Counted from the first letter of the stretch, positions 26,763 to 34,832 are shown. The stretch is DNA of 64,000 bases from Croceitalea marina (GCF_042684265.1 NZ_JBHULB010000008.1:310001-374000); one strand, 5' to 3'. Numbers and translations are program-made. The notes: generated by a model from the sequence alone, not told the origin.

Positions 26763-27214
26763 AATGACCTTCTCATTTCTCGTTTTATTTCTTGAGCAAG
26801 TTCATTTATAGTTTTGGCTATCTTTTCATCTCCAATTCCCTGATCCTCTAGTTTCATATTTTGATTTGTCCGCAATACAATCTTTTGGGCCAGTTTCTCC
26901 GCTTTAATTTGTATTAAATCGTTGATGGTCCCATTTTTTGGGACCAGTGCATATACCAATTTTAAGTCCATTGCATTGGCTACATCTTTTAAGGAGTTGA
27001 GCGTTATCCCGCCGTTAGCTTCACTTTCTTCAATTCTTCTTACTCCTTGTCTTGTTATATTTAACTTGGTCCCAAGTTGAGCCATAGTCATGTTGAGTGT
27101 GGTCCGAATTGTATTAATCCATCCACGTTCTGGTACCAGGACTTTTCTAGATTCTGAGAATGGTTGTAGTTTTTGGTCCAATTGCTCAATTAGAAGTTTT
27201 TGCTTGCTCCTCAT
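26753..27214 (-). CDS. HTH protein, mobile mystery protein A
   Basis: 153 residues. The start at 27214 (MRSKQKLL) is preferred to a longer frame because it matches the family N terminus. A Cro/XRE-type helix-turn-helix lies at about 45-95 (TMAQLGTKLNITRQGVRRIEESEANG), followed by a helical tail. It should bind DNA as a repressor and probably regulates its own operon through the GTTTAC/GTAAAC sites directly upstream. It is translationally coupled to the Fic gene. By analogy with toxin-antitoxin pairs it may restrain the Fic partner, but this is unproven. Confidence 0.87.
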   Translation of the reverse strand: MRSKQKLLIEQLDQKLQPFSESRKVLVPERGWINTIRTTLNMTMAQLGTKLNITRQGVRRIEESEANGGITLNSLKDVANAMDLKLVYALVPKNGTINDLIQIKAEKLAQKIVLRTNQNMKLEDQGIGDEKIAKTINELAQEIKREMRRSLWD

Positions 27215-27231
27215 TTTATGTAAAAATTTGA

Positions 27232-27303
27232 GTTTACAAATAAAACTTTTTGTAAACATATATAGTTACAAATATATTAAAATGTAAATATATAAGTTTA
27301 CAT
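27232..27303. promoter_or_regulatory. Operator array of GTTTACA/TGTAAAC half-sites
   Basis: Five half-sites lie just upstream of the mobile mystery A gene: GTTTACA at 27232, TGTAAAC at 27251, GTTACA at 27265, ATGTAAA at 27282 and GTTTACAT at 27296. They pair as inverted repeats with AT-rich spacers of 6-12 bases. This is the arrangement expected for a dimeric HTH repressor covering its own promoter. The 24-bp palindrome at 27313 carries the same half-site. Confidence 0.65.
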
Positions 27304-27312
27304 AAAACGAAA

Positions 27313-27336
27313 AAAGTAAACTTTAAAGTTTACTTT
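27313..27336. repeat. Perfect 24-bp palindrome with GTAAAC/GTTTAC half-sites
   Basis: AAAGTAAACTTT is followed directly by its reverse complement AAAGTTTACTTT. It contains the same GTAAAC half-site as the adjacent operator array, so it is best read as the distal and strongest operator. Because it lies downstream of the DUF6090 gene on the minus strand it could also form a weak terminator hairpin. Confidence 0.6.
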
Positions 27337-27359
27337 AGAGGATTGACTAAATTAAAGCT

Positions 27360-27429
27360 AACGGTGATGATAAGCGGAGGACGCAGCGATAGCGAGTCTT
27401 CTGTCTTATCTATTGTTGTGCTTTCGTTA
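27360..27429. repeat. Hairpin repeat element B (DUF6090-associated)
   Basis: The outer arms AACG/CGTT (27360-27363, 27425-27428) and the inner arms GATAAG/CTTATC (27369-27374, 27405-27410) pair exactly. The loop GACGCAGCGATAGC and the right end TTGTTGTGCTTTCGTTA match element A at 22454, in the same orientation, whereas the inner stem sequence differs and has changed on both sides together. Its right end overlaps the stop codon of the second DUF6090 gene. Confidence 0.7.
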
Positions 27430-28113
27430 TTTTTCTTCGATTATTCTATCTATTTCAGTCATAGCTGACTCTAACTGTTTTAAATAATAAATCATTTGTT
27501 TATTATGATGAAATATGTCATCCAGAAATTCAGTTATTTGCTCAGATTTCATTTCACGGAATTTTCCAGTTCTTCTTTCATAGCTATATTTCTTACTTAA
27601 AAATGCCCATCTTTTATCTACTTCCGCACCATTTACAATTAGTCTTTTATAAGTTGTGTTGTATAGTTTCACTACTTTTTGTGCAAATTCATCGTTCTTG
27701 AAAAGAGTTATTAGGTTGCCAGAAACGGCCGATTCATAAGAGCCAGAAATTGGGTAAAATGTTGGTTGACTTATAAAGTATTCTTTGAAAAGAGAATCAC
27801 ACAATTTTCTATCATTTTCATAGAGCTTGAGCAAGTCATTATTGAGAATTTCGTAAGTCTCTGTTCTCGGTATATTATGCTCAATAACCTTTATAATATA
27901 ATCCTTATCTTGTTTTAAGTCTTTATTTAGGCTTAAAGTAAATTGCTTTTCAGTATCAGTTAGCTTTCTTGATTCATTCCAATTATTAATCTGAAGCGCA
28001 ATTAAAATTCCAATAACAACAAGGATAATTTCGCCAACTGCATAAATCAAATACTTACTGAATTTATTTTCAGAGAGTAGCTTCTGTCTAATTTTCCTAA
28101 AGAATTTTATCAT
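27427..28113 (-). CDS. DUF6090 family membrane protein (copy 2)
   Basis: 228 residues. The N terminus MIKFFRKIRQ...SENKFSKYLIYAVGE and the helix IILVVIGILIALQINNW are nearly those of copy 1 at 22528, and the DNA of this first 150 bases is also close. After NESRK the two proteins diverge completely. The tail is helical and of unknown function. The stop codon lies inside repeat element B. A motif AAGCACAACAATT at 28138, upstream of the gene, mirrors the right end of the element, so the gene is flanked by inverted copies of that motif. Confidence 0.85.
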   Translation of the reverse strand: MIKFFRKIRQKLLSENKFSKYLIYAVGEIILVVIGILIALQINNWNESRKLTDTEKQFTLSLNKDLKQDKDYIIKVIEHNIPRTETYEILNNDLLKLYENDRKLCDSLFKEYFISQPTFYPISGSYESAVSGNLITLFKNDEFAQKVVKLYNTTYKRLIVNGAEVDKRWAFLSKKYSYERRTGKFREMKSEQITEFLDDIFHHNKQMIYYLKQLESAMTEIDRIIEEK

Positions 28114-28154
28114 TGGTTATTTTGGTTTATCCTAATGAAGCACAACAATTCGCT

Positions 28155-28172
28155 AAACGTACTAGTACGTTT
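28155..28172. repeat. Perfect 18-bp palindrome between divergent genes
   Basis: AAACGTACTAGTACGTTT reads the same on both strands. It lies between the divergently transcribed DUF6090 gene (minus) and methyltransferase gene (plus), 12 bases before the ATG of the latter. It could be an operator or the end of another hairpin element marking the right edge of the island. Confidence 0.55.
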
Positions 28173-28183
28173 ATTTCTTATAT

Positions 28184-28816
28184 ATGTGTAATTTACATAA
28201 TCAAAAACAACTGTTGTCTACTAAAGAAGAAAAATACTGGTCACAGCGTTACCAAGAAGAACGTACAGGTTGGAATATCGGTTATCCTTCTACACCGTTA
28301 AAATCCTATATTGACCAGTTAGCTGATAAGTACATAAAAATTCTAATCCCTGGAGCCGGTAATGCCTATGAAGCGGAATACCTATGGCAGCAAGGTTTTA
28401 CCAATGTGTTTGTTATGGATATCTCTTCAATTCCTTTAAAAGCCTTTCAAAAACGAAATCCAGATTTCCCAAGTCAACAATTGCTGCAAGAAGACTTTTT
28501 CAATCATAAAAACCTATACGACCTCATCTTGGAGCAAACCTTCTTTTGTTCCTTTATCCCCACAGCTGAAAATCGCTTTGCCTATGCCAAGCACATGAAC
28601 ACACTTTTAAAACGATCAGGCAAATTAGTAGGCCTTTGGTTTGATATTCCGCTTACGGGAAATATGGAAAAACGTCCTTTTGGTGGTGATAAAGAGCTCT
28701 ATCTAAAATACCTTGCCAAACATTTAGAAGTCAAAACTTTTGAAAAATGCTATAATTCCATTGCCCCGAGGCAAGGCAATGAACTGTTCGGAATTTTTAC
28801 CAAGAACCAAGCATAA
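28184..28816 (+). CDS. TPMT-like SAM-dependent methyltransferase
   Basis: 210 residues similar in layout to the thiopurine methyltransferase family: an N-terminal YWSQRYQEERTGWNIGYPS segment, the SAM-binding motif ILIPGAGNAYEAEYLWQQG (about 48-66), VFVMDIS with the acidic ribose contact, and a LILEQTFFCSFIP segment after motif III. Such enzymes methylate sulfur, selenium or similar soft nucleophiles in detoxification. The natural substrate is not known. It sits just right of the island and is transcribed away from it. Confidence 0.85.
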   Translation: MCNLHNQKQLLSTKEEKYWSQRYQEERTGWNIGYPSTPLKSYIDQLADKYIKILIPGAGNAYEAEYLWQQGFTNVFVMDISSIPLKAFQKRNPDFPSQQLLQEDFFNHKNLYDLILEQTFFCSFIPTAENRFAYAKHMNTLLKRSGKLVGLWFDIPLTGNMEKRPFGGDKELYLKYLAKHLEVKTFEKCYNSIAPRQGNELFGIFTKNQA

Positions 28817-28828
28817 ACCCAAGGTGTC

Positions 28829-28925
28829 AGGTCGAGCGGAGTCGAGACCTCTTTAGAGTATCTATCTTTAAAAGCTTCTCCATTTTGATTTATCTTGAGT
28901 AAAGTCAAAAAACTCGAAGTGACAT
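28829..28925. repeat. REP-like intergenic palindrome pair
   Basis: AGGTCGAGCGGAGTCGAGACCT spans 28829-28850 in pieces AGGTCGAG and TCGAGACCT that can form a bulged hairpin. A degenerate companion (CTTGAGTAAAGTC...ACTCGAAGTGACATT) lies at 28894-28925. Sequences of the GTCGAGCGnAGTCGAGA type are widespread intergenic repeats in Flavobacteriaceae. Here it follows the methyltransferase gene and may serve as its terminator or as a REP-type element. Confidence 0.5.
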
Positions 28926-28982
28926 TGCCCATATTTGTTGATACTTAAAGTACAAGTGCTAAGAATTTATATCGAACCCGCC

Positions 28983-29516
28983 TTATTTAAATTTTGGTTT
29001 TACTAAACCACCAACCCCAATTCCCACCTTATAAAAAATAAATAAGAACAAGCAAAAAAGGCTTCCAAATGCTATGGGGATTATGGCTCCAAAGGTAAAT
29101 GAAGAACCTAAAACCCAACCTAACAAGTATTCTGCTTTATACAAGGGCTTAAAGAAGGCCAGAATAAATAAAGAACCCATTATATAGTCTATAATGTCAA
29201 TCTCATTCATAAAACAGATAGCTATAGAGATTGCAACTAGTGCCGAAGCTAAAAATGACAAAACAACTTGCTGTAACTTCTCTTTACAATTTGGTCTATC
29301 AATTCTTTTATGTATTCGGTACAATAAAAAATAAGTGAAAAAGGGAAGCACTAAGCCTCCTATCCAATTGGGAATACCGGGCATGTCCTTGCTATGAAAT
29401 AAATAGTGAGTAGGAATACCGCCATGGAAATAATCCCAAGCGATATGTCCCCAAACTAGAAATGTTGCTAGTACGGTAATTAAAATACGGCGATTTAGAC
29501 CTAATTTAAGCGTCAT
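28983..29516 (-). CDS. Membrane protein of unknown function
   Basis: 177 residues with about five hydrophobic segments (near 10-25, 48-66, 84-105, 112-128 and 133-165). A conserved-looking HIAWDYFHGGIPTHY segment follows the first helix and could bind metal through its histidines, but no family was recognised. The start is supported by a short charged N terminus before the first helix. It is convergent with the methyltransferase gene and divergent from the sortilin-like gene. Confidence 0.7.
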   Translation of the reverse strand: MTLKLGLNRRILITVLATFLVWGHIAWDYFHGGIPTHYLFHSKDMPGIPNWIGGLVLPFFTYFLLYRIHKRIDRPNCKEKLQQVVLSFLASALVAISIAICFMNEIDIIDYIMGSLFILAFFKPLYKAEYLLGWVLGSSFTFGAIIPIAFGSLFCLFLFIFYKVGIGVGGLVKPKFK

Positions 29517-29638
29517 GATTTTTCGGTTTTGATCGATTTGATATAGTAGACGTCAACTTTCCTTTTTCGTTACCAATTCTCCTCGAAAGTGTAAGTTTCT
29601 ATTAACACCTTTTTAAGATATCACACTAGCCTTTTGGT

Positions 29639-29647
29639 TATCTTTAG
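29639..29647 (+). promoter_or_regulatory. Candidate -7 box for the sortilin-like gene
   Basis: TATCTTTAG lies 26 bases before the ATG at 29674. With the following CGACTAATT it repeats the promoter region seen before the gene at 15426, suggesting the same sigma factor and strong, possibly co-ordinated expression. Confidence 0.5.
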
Positions 29648-29673
29648 GCGACTAATTCCAACTAATTCCGATA

Positions 29674-32600
29674 ATGAAAAAATTACTACTTCTAGCCCTA
29701 GTTTTGGCTTCAACTTCTTTATTTGCCCAAGAATTTACAATGGACCTTGTTCAAGACCTAAAACCACGGAACATTGGCCCTGGCGGTATGAGTGGCCGTG
29801 TTACCGCAATTGATGTGGTTACGGAAAATCCAGATGTCATGTACGTAGGTACGGCCTCTGGTGGTCTTTGGAAATCTACTTCGGGCGGTATCAAATGGGA
29901 TCCTATTTTTGACAAAGAACTTACTGCCTCAATCGGTGCCGTAGCTATACAACAATCCAATCCATCCGTAATTTGGGTAGGAACTGGTGAGGGTAATCCG
30001 CGTAACAGTTTAAATGGTGGTTTTGGGGTTTACAAGTCTTTGGATGGTGGTAAAACCTGGAAAGCCATGGGCTTGGAAAAAACCAGACATATTCATCGTG
30101 TGGTTATCGACCCTACAGACCCTAATACGGTTTATGTGGGTGCTATTGGTTCCCCTTGGGGCGTTCACCCAGAACGAGGGGTTTATAAAACTACGGATGG
30201 CGGCCAAACTTGGGAGAAAATTCTATTTGTAAACAATAAAACGGGGGTTGCAGATTTGGTAATGGACCCAACAAATCCGAATAAATTAATCGCGGCCATG
30301 TGGGAACATAAACGTGATCCATGGTTCTTTAAATCTGGTGGTGAAGGCGGTGGTCTGCATATGACGCACGATGGCGGTAAAACTTGGAAAAAACTGACTG
30401 ATGAAGATGGCCTGCCAAAAGGCGAGTTAGGTCGTATAGGTATTACCATAGCTAAAAACAAGCCCAATATTGTGTATGCTTTGGTCGAAGCGAAAAAGAA
30501 TGCCCTATACAAATCTGAAGACGGTGGTTTTAAATGGAAAAAAATCAATGACAAGAATGATATAGGCAATAGGCCTTTTTACTATTCAGATATTCATGTA
30601 GACCCAGAGAATGAAAACCGGGTGTTTTCGGTGTTTACTTACGTAAACGTTTCTGAAGATGGCGGCAAAAACTTTAAAGAGTTAATGCCGGCTTACGGCG
30701 TGGACAACGGGGTACACCCAGACCACCATGCCTGGTGGATTCACCCAGATAACGGGCAATTTATGATAGATGGTAACGATGGTGGTATGAATATCACCAA
30801 AGATGGCGGTAAAACATGGCGTTTTATTGGTAATCTTCCTGTCGCACAGTTTTATCACATTAATGTAGATAATGAATACCCCTACAATGTGTATGGAGGA
30901 ATGCAAGATAACGGTTCTTGGAGAGGGCCTGCCTATGTTTGGAGAGCACAAGGTATTCGCAACAGCTACTGGCAGGAGATTGCCTTTGGCGATGGTTTTG
31001 ATGTAGTACCAGATTTAGATGATAACCAATTTGGTTATGCTATGAGCCAGCAAGGATTTGTATCAAGATATGATTGGAAAACAGGTAACAACTATATTGT
31101 TCGCCCTACGCCACCAGATGCAGAAACGAAACTTCGTTTTAACTGGAATGCCGGTATTGGGCAAGACCCCTATGATAACAGCACAGTTTATTTTGGCAGT
31201 CAGTTCGTACACAAATCCACCGATAAAGGTTTGACATGGGAGGTTATTTCTCCAGATTTGACCACCAATGACCCAGAAAAACAAAAACAGAGCGAAAGTG
31301 GTGGACTAACAATGGATGCTACAGGTGCAGAAAACCATTGTACGATTCTAGTCATAGAACCTTCACCTGTTGAAAAAGATATGCTTTGGGTAGGTACCGA
31401 TGATGGTCGTGTTCATGTAACTCAGAATGGAGGCGCCAACTGGGTCGATGTTACTAAAAATATTAAAGGGCTACCAGCAGGAAGTTGGATTCCTCAAATA
31501 AAAGCTTCCACCAAAAATAAAGGAGAGGCTTTACTCATTGCTAATGATTACCGTAGGTTCAACTATACACCTTACGCTTACAGAACTAGAGATTATGGTA
31601 AAACTTGGACTCGTATCGTTGATGCGAATGACGTGGAAAGCTATACCTTATCGATTGTTGAAGACCCTGTCAACTCGAACTTGGTGTTCTTGGGTACGGA
31701 TGATGGTCTTTATATTTCTTTTGATGCCGGAAACAAATGGCAAAAGTGGACGGAAGGCTTCCCAACTGTTTCCACTAAAGATTTGGTGATTCAGCCACGA
31801 GAACATGATTTGGTGATTGGAACTTTTGGTCGTGCGGCATGGGTTCTAGACGATATTCGTCCTTTAAGAGCATTGGCATCCAACAAAAATATTTTACAAA
31901 AAGACATCAAACTATTTGATAGTCCAGATGGATATCTTGCAGCTTATCAGCAGCCTACTGGCAGCCGTTTTGGTGGAGATGCCCTATACAATGCCGAAAA
32001 CAGAAAATATGGCGCTATGATTACCTATTACCTAAAACAAGGTAAAAAGGAAATGAAAAAAGACAAGAAAGAGGATGAAGGGGACGACCAGGAAAAAGAG
32101 AAAGAAACCCCCAGTAAAGCTGAGGGTGAAAAAGAACTGACCGGTGTTCAGAAAAAAGACTCCGTACAATTCGATTTTTACGATGGCACCCATTTAATAA
32201 GAACCCTCAAATATAAAACGCCTGAAAAAGCCGGATTCCATAGAATTTATTGGAATATGGACGAAAAAGGGCCGGACAGACCTGCACGAAAAATAAGTAA
32301 AAACAAACGTGAAAGAGGCGGAACCGAAGTGAAACCTGGTACTTATAAAGTAAAAGTGAGCTTTGGTGAAGCTACCGATTCTACAAGAGTCACCGTAAAG
32401 ACCGACCCGAGACTTAATGTATCCTTGGCTTCCATAAATGAAGTTTACGAGCATAGTAAAAAGTTGGAAGGCTACACCCAAACGGCGGCAGATGCTGTAA
32501 AACAGTTGGTCAAGAACAAAGATTTGGCCAATAAATTCTCGAAGGAGATGAAAACTTTGGATAAGGACAAATACAAAGACCAAATAAAAGCTTCCGATGC

Positions 32601-32910
32601 TATTGTGAAAGCTATAGATTCTGTAGTCGCAATTTATATTGGTAAAGAAGATAAAAGACAGGGTATTACCCGCAATCCAGAAATCAACGTGATGCAGCGA
32701 ATCGGTAATGCCAGTTTTTATGTAGGTACACGAAAATCTGGCCTTACAAAAACCGAAAAAGACCTTATTAAATACGCTGAAGATGATTTAAAATCCGCTT
32801 TGGATAAAACGAACTCCTTTTTCAATGAAAAATGGAAAGCCTATCGTGAATCGATAGAAGCACTAGACCTGTCACCGTTTAAGGAAACAGAAACATTTAG
32901 TTTGAATTAA
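29674..32910 (+). CDS. Sortilin/VPS10-like (BNR repeat) exported protein
   Basis: 1078 residues with a signal peptide (1-18, ending SLFAQ). Residues about 25-720 hold many Asp-box repeats of the type S.DGGKTW(K/E)..., as in VPS10/sortilin and BNR glycosidase-like propellers, probably forming a ten-bladed or double propeller. A highly charged Lys/Glu linker lies at about 790-830, followed by a FlgD-like beta domain (GFHRIYWNMDEKG...VKPGTYKVKV) and a helical C-terminal region. Homologues are often labelled glycosyl hydrolase, but no catalytic pair is evident, so a binding or scaffold role is equally possible. It is 3 bases upstream of a DUF2490 gene. Confidence 0.85.
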   Translation: MKKLLLLALVLASTSLFAQEFTMDLVQDLKPRNIGPGGMSGRVTAIDVVTENPDVMYVGTASGGLWKSTSGGIKWDPIFDKELTASIGAVAIQQSNPSVIWVGTGEGNPRNSLNGGFGVYKSLDGGKTWKAMGLEKTRHIHRVVIDPTDPNTVYVGAIGSPWGVHPERGVYKTTDGGQTWEKILFVNNKTGVADLVMDPTNPNKLIAAMWEHKRDPWFFKSGGEGGGLHMTHDGGKTWKKLTDEDGLPKGELGRIGITIAKNKPNIVYALVEAKKNALYKSEDGGFKWKKINDKNDIGNRPFYYSDIHVDPENENRVFSVFTYVNVSEDGGKNFKELMPAYGVDNGVHPDHHAWWIHPDNGQFMIDGNDGGMNITKDGGKTWRFIGNLPVAQFYHINVDNEYPYNVYGGMQDNGSWRGPAYVWRAQGIRNSYWQEIAFGDGFDVVPDLDDNQFGYAMSQQGFVSRYDWKTGNNYIVRPTPPDAETKLRFNWNAGIGQDPYDNSTVYFGSQFVHKSTDKGLTWEVISPDLTTNDPEKQKQSESGGLTMDATGAENHCTILVIEPSPVEKDMLWVGTDDGRVHVTQNGGANWVDVTKNIKGLPAGSWIPQIKASTKNKGEALLIANDYRRFNYTPYAYRTRDYGKTWTRIVDANDVESYTLSIVEDPVNSNLVFLGTDDGLYISFDAGNKWQKWTEGFPTVSTKDLVIQPREHDLVIGTFGRAAWVLDDIRPLRALASNKNILQKDIKLFDSPDGYLAAYQQPTGSRFGGDALYNAENRKYGAMITYYLKQGKKEMKKDKKEDEGDDQEKEKETPSKAEGEKELTGVQKKDSVQFDFYDGTHLIRTLKYKTPEKAGFHRIYWNMDEKGPDRPARKISKNKRERGGTEVKPGTYKVKVSFGEATDSTRVTVKTDPRLNVSLASINEVYEHSKKLEGYTQTAADAVKQLVKNKDLANKFSKEMKTLDKDKYKDQIKASDAIVKAIDSVVAIYIGKEDKRQGITRNPEINVMQRIGNASFYVGTRKSGLTKTEKDLIKYAEDDLKSALDKTNSFFNEKWKAYRESIEALDLSPFKETETFSLN

Positions 32911-32913
32911 TTT

Positions 32914-33618
32914 ATGAGAAAAGTATTCTTACCGCTTCTTTTATTGGCGACTCTTAGCGTAAACGCGCAGCAAACAGGTGAAAACAAAACCGGAATTTGG
33001 TATATGTATTTTGGCATGAATCAGATTGCCGAACGCTGGAGCCTACATACAGAAGCACAATTTCGTTATTATGAAACATCTGGCAATTTTAATCAGCTAC
33101 TCCTTAGAACCGGGGCAAATTATCATATCAACCCAAACGCAATTGCAACTTTAGGTTATGCCTATATCGATACTGATCCCACGTTTGAAGAAAGCCCTAA
33201 AGATGCAAATGCCTTAGAACATCGAATTTTTCAGCAATTCATTCTAAAAAATAAAGTTTGGGAATTCCTTTTTGAACATCGTTATCGATTGGAACAACGT
33301 TTTATCTCACAAACGGACATTCTTAGTGACCCTGAGATAGATTTGGACAGAACAGAACATCGTGCGCGTTACCGTATTCAGGCAACCTTACCGCTTACAG
33401 ATACTTTTTTCTTGAATTTCTATGATGAATTGTTTATCAATTTACAGGATAATTTGTTTGGTCAAAATCGCTTGTACGGTGCATTTGGTATTCATATCAC
33501 AGAAAATAGTAGTATTCAGCTAGGTTGGCTTAGAAACCAATTCTCCAATGCGGTTTTTGACCGTTTTCAGATAGGATTCTTCTTTAATCCCGACCTACGT
33601 AAAAAATCAAAATCATGA
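32914..33618 (+). CDS. DUF2490 outer-membrane beta-barrel-like protein
   Basis: 234 residues with a signal peptide (1-18, ending SVNAQ). The mature protein alternates short amphipathic strands (WSLHTEAQFRYYE, VWEFLFEHRYRLEQRF, HRARYRIQATLPL, SIQLGWLRNQF) typical of the DUF2490 small barrels. It should sit in the outer membrane; the transported or bound ligand is unknown. It is tightly placed between the sortilin-like gene (3 bases) and the hydrolase-OsmC gene (4-base ATGA overlap). Confidence 0.85.
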   Translation: MRKVFLPLLLLATLSVNAQQTGENKTGIWYMYFGMNQIAERWSLHTEAQFRYYETSGNFNQLLLRTGANYHINPNAIATLGYAYIDTDPTFEESPKDANALEHRIFQQFILKNKVWEFLFEHRYRLEQRFISQTDILSDPEIDLDRTEHRARYRIQATLPLTDTFFLNFYDELFINLQDNLFGQNRLYGAFGIHITENSSIQLGWLRNQFSNAVFDRFQIGFFFNPDLRKKSKS

Positions 33619-34832
33619 ATCTTCAAAAAGTAAGTTTTAAAAATAAAGCAGGGCAGTCATTAGTTGGTCGTTTAGAATTGCCTGCAGATAGACACCCTCA
33701 TAATTTTGTGCTTTTTGCGCATTGCTTTACTTGTAACAAAAACTTGCTTGCAGTAAAAAATATCAGTAAATCTCTTACGTCTAACGGTTTTGGAGTATTG
33801 CGTTTTGATTTTACTGGTTTAGGAGAAAGTGATGGTGATTTTGCCGACACCAACTTTTCTGGCAATGTTGAAGATCTAATTGCCGCAGCCAACTTTTTAA
33901 AAGAAAATTATACCGCCCCTACCCTGCTCATTGGGCATTCTTTGGGTGGTGCGGCCGTTGTGTTTGCAGCTGGTGAAATTCCTTCAGTACAGGCCGTTAC
34001 TACTGTTGGTGCCCCATCCAATCCTATACATGTAAAGCATCTTTTAAAAAGTGGTCTCGAAGAAATTAAAAAAGAAGGCGAAGCCGTGATCAATCTTGGA
34101 GGGCGAGATTTCAAAATAAAAAAGCAATTTGTAGATGATCTGGAAACTAAATCTTTACCTGAAACTGCTAAAAATTTAAGAAAGCCATTACTCGTTATGC
34201 ACTCTCCGCAAGATGACACCGTGGGAATTAAAAATGCCGAAGAAATCTATATCGCCGCAAATCATCCTAAAAGTTTTGTCTCTTTAGACGGCGCCGACCA
34301 TTTGTTGACAAGAAAAGAAGATTCGGCTTATGTGGGCGATGTCATTGCAGCATGGGCAAAAAGATACCTCAATTGCGATATTCCGGATAAAAGTTTAAAA
34401 ACAAAACATCAAGTTGCGGCCAGTTTAGATGCCGAAGATGGTTTTACAACAAGACTTAAAGTAGGCAATCATTATATGACTGCAGATGAGCCAACCAGTT
34501 TTGGGGGCAATGATTTTGGGCCTTCACCATATGAATATGTCTCAGCTGGCCTTTCTGCATGCACCGTGATGACCATTCAGATGTACGCCAAACGAAAGGG
34601 TTGGCAAATTGATAACGTTGAAGTTCATACCTCTTATAGTAAATCTCATGCCCAAGATTGCGAAAATTGTGAAGACAGTACGGCAAAAATTGACACTTTT
34701 GAACGTGAAATTAAATTAACCGGAAATCTGGATGAAAGACAGAAAGCGAGAATCATGCAGATTGCCGATAAATGCCCCGTGCATAAAACACTTCATAGTG
34801 AAACTCAGGTGATAACCAAGCTCATTGCGTGA
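33615..34832 (+). CDS. Alpha/beta hydrolase-OsmC fusion protein
   Basis: 405 residues made of two enzymes. The first 255 form an alpha/beta hydrolase with the nucleophile elbow GHSLGGA, an acidic residue in SPQDDTVG and a His in DGADHLL. Residues about 265-405 form an OsmC/Ohr-type domain with the two redox cysteines in SACTVMT and DKCPVHKTL. OsmC proteins reduce organic peroxides with thiols; the hydrolase may release or supply the peroxide or thioester substrate. The fusion occurs in several bacterial groups. It is cytoplasmic and overlaps the DUF2490 gene by 4 bases. Confidence 0.9.
   Translation: MNLQKVSFKNKAGQSLVGRLELPADRHPHNFVLFAHCFTCNKNLLAVKNISKSLTSNGFGVLRFDFTGLGESDGDFADTNFSGNVEDLIAAANFLKENYTAPTLLIGHSLGGAAVVFAAGEIPSVQAVTTVGAPSNPIHVKHLLKSGLEEIKKEGEAVINLGGRDFKIKKQFVDDLETKSLPETAKNLRKPLLVMHSPQDDTVGIKNAEEIYIAANHPKSFVSLDGADHLLTRKEDSAYVGDVIAAWAKRYLNCDIPDKSLKTKHQVAASLDAEDGFTTRLKVGNHYMTADEPTSFGGNDFGPSPYEYVSAGLSACTVMTIQMYAKRKGWQIDNVEVHTSYSKSHAQDCENCEDSTAKIDTFEREIKLTGNLDERQKARIMQIADKCPVHKTLHSETQVITKLIA

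Noticed and set aside
22454..28172. Integron cassette array
   Set aside because: The hairpins recall attC sites, but no integrase and no standard attC core sites were seen; kept only as a comparison.
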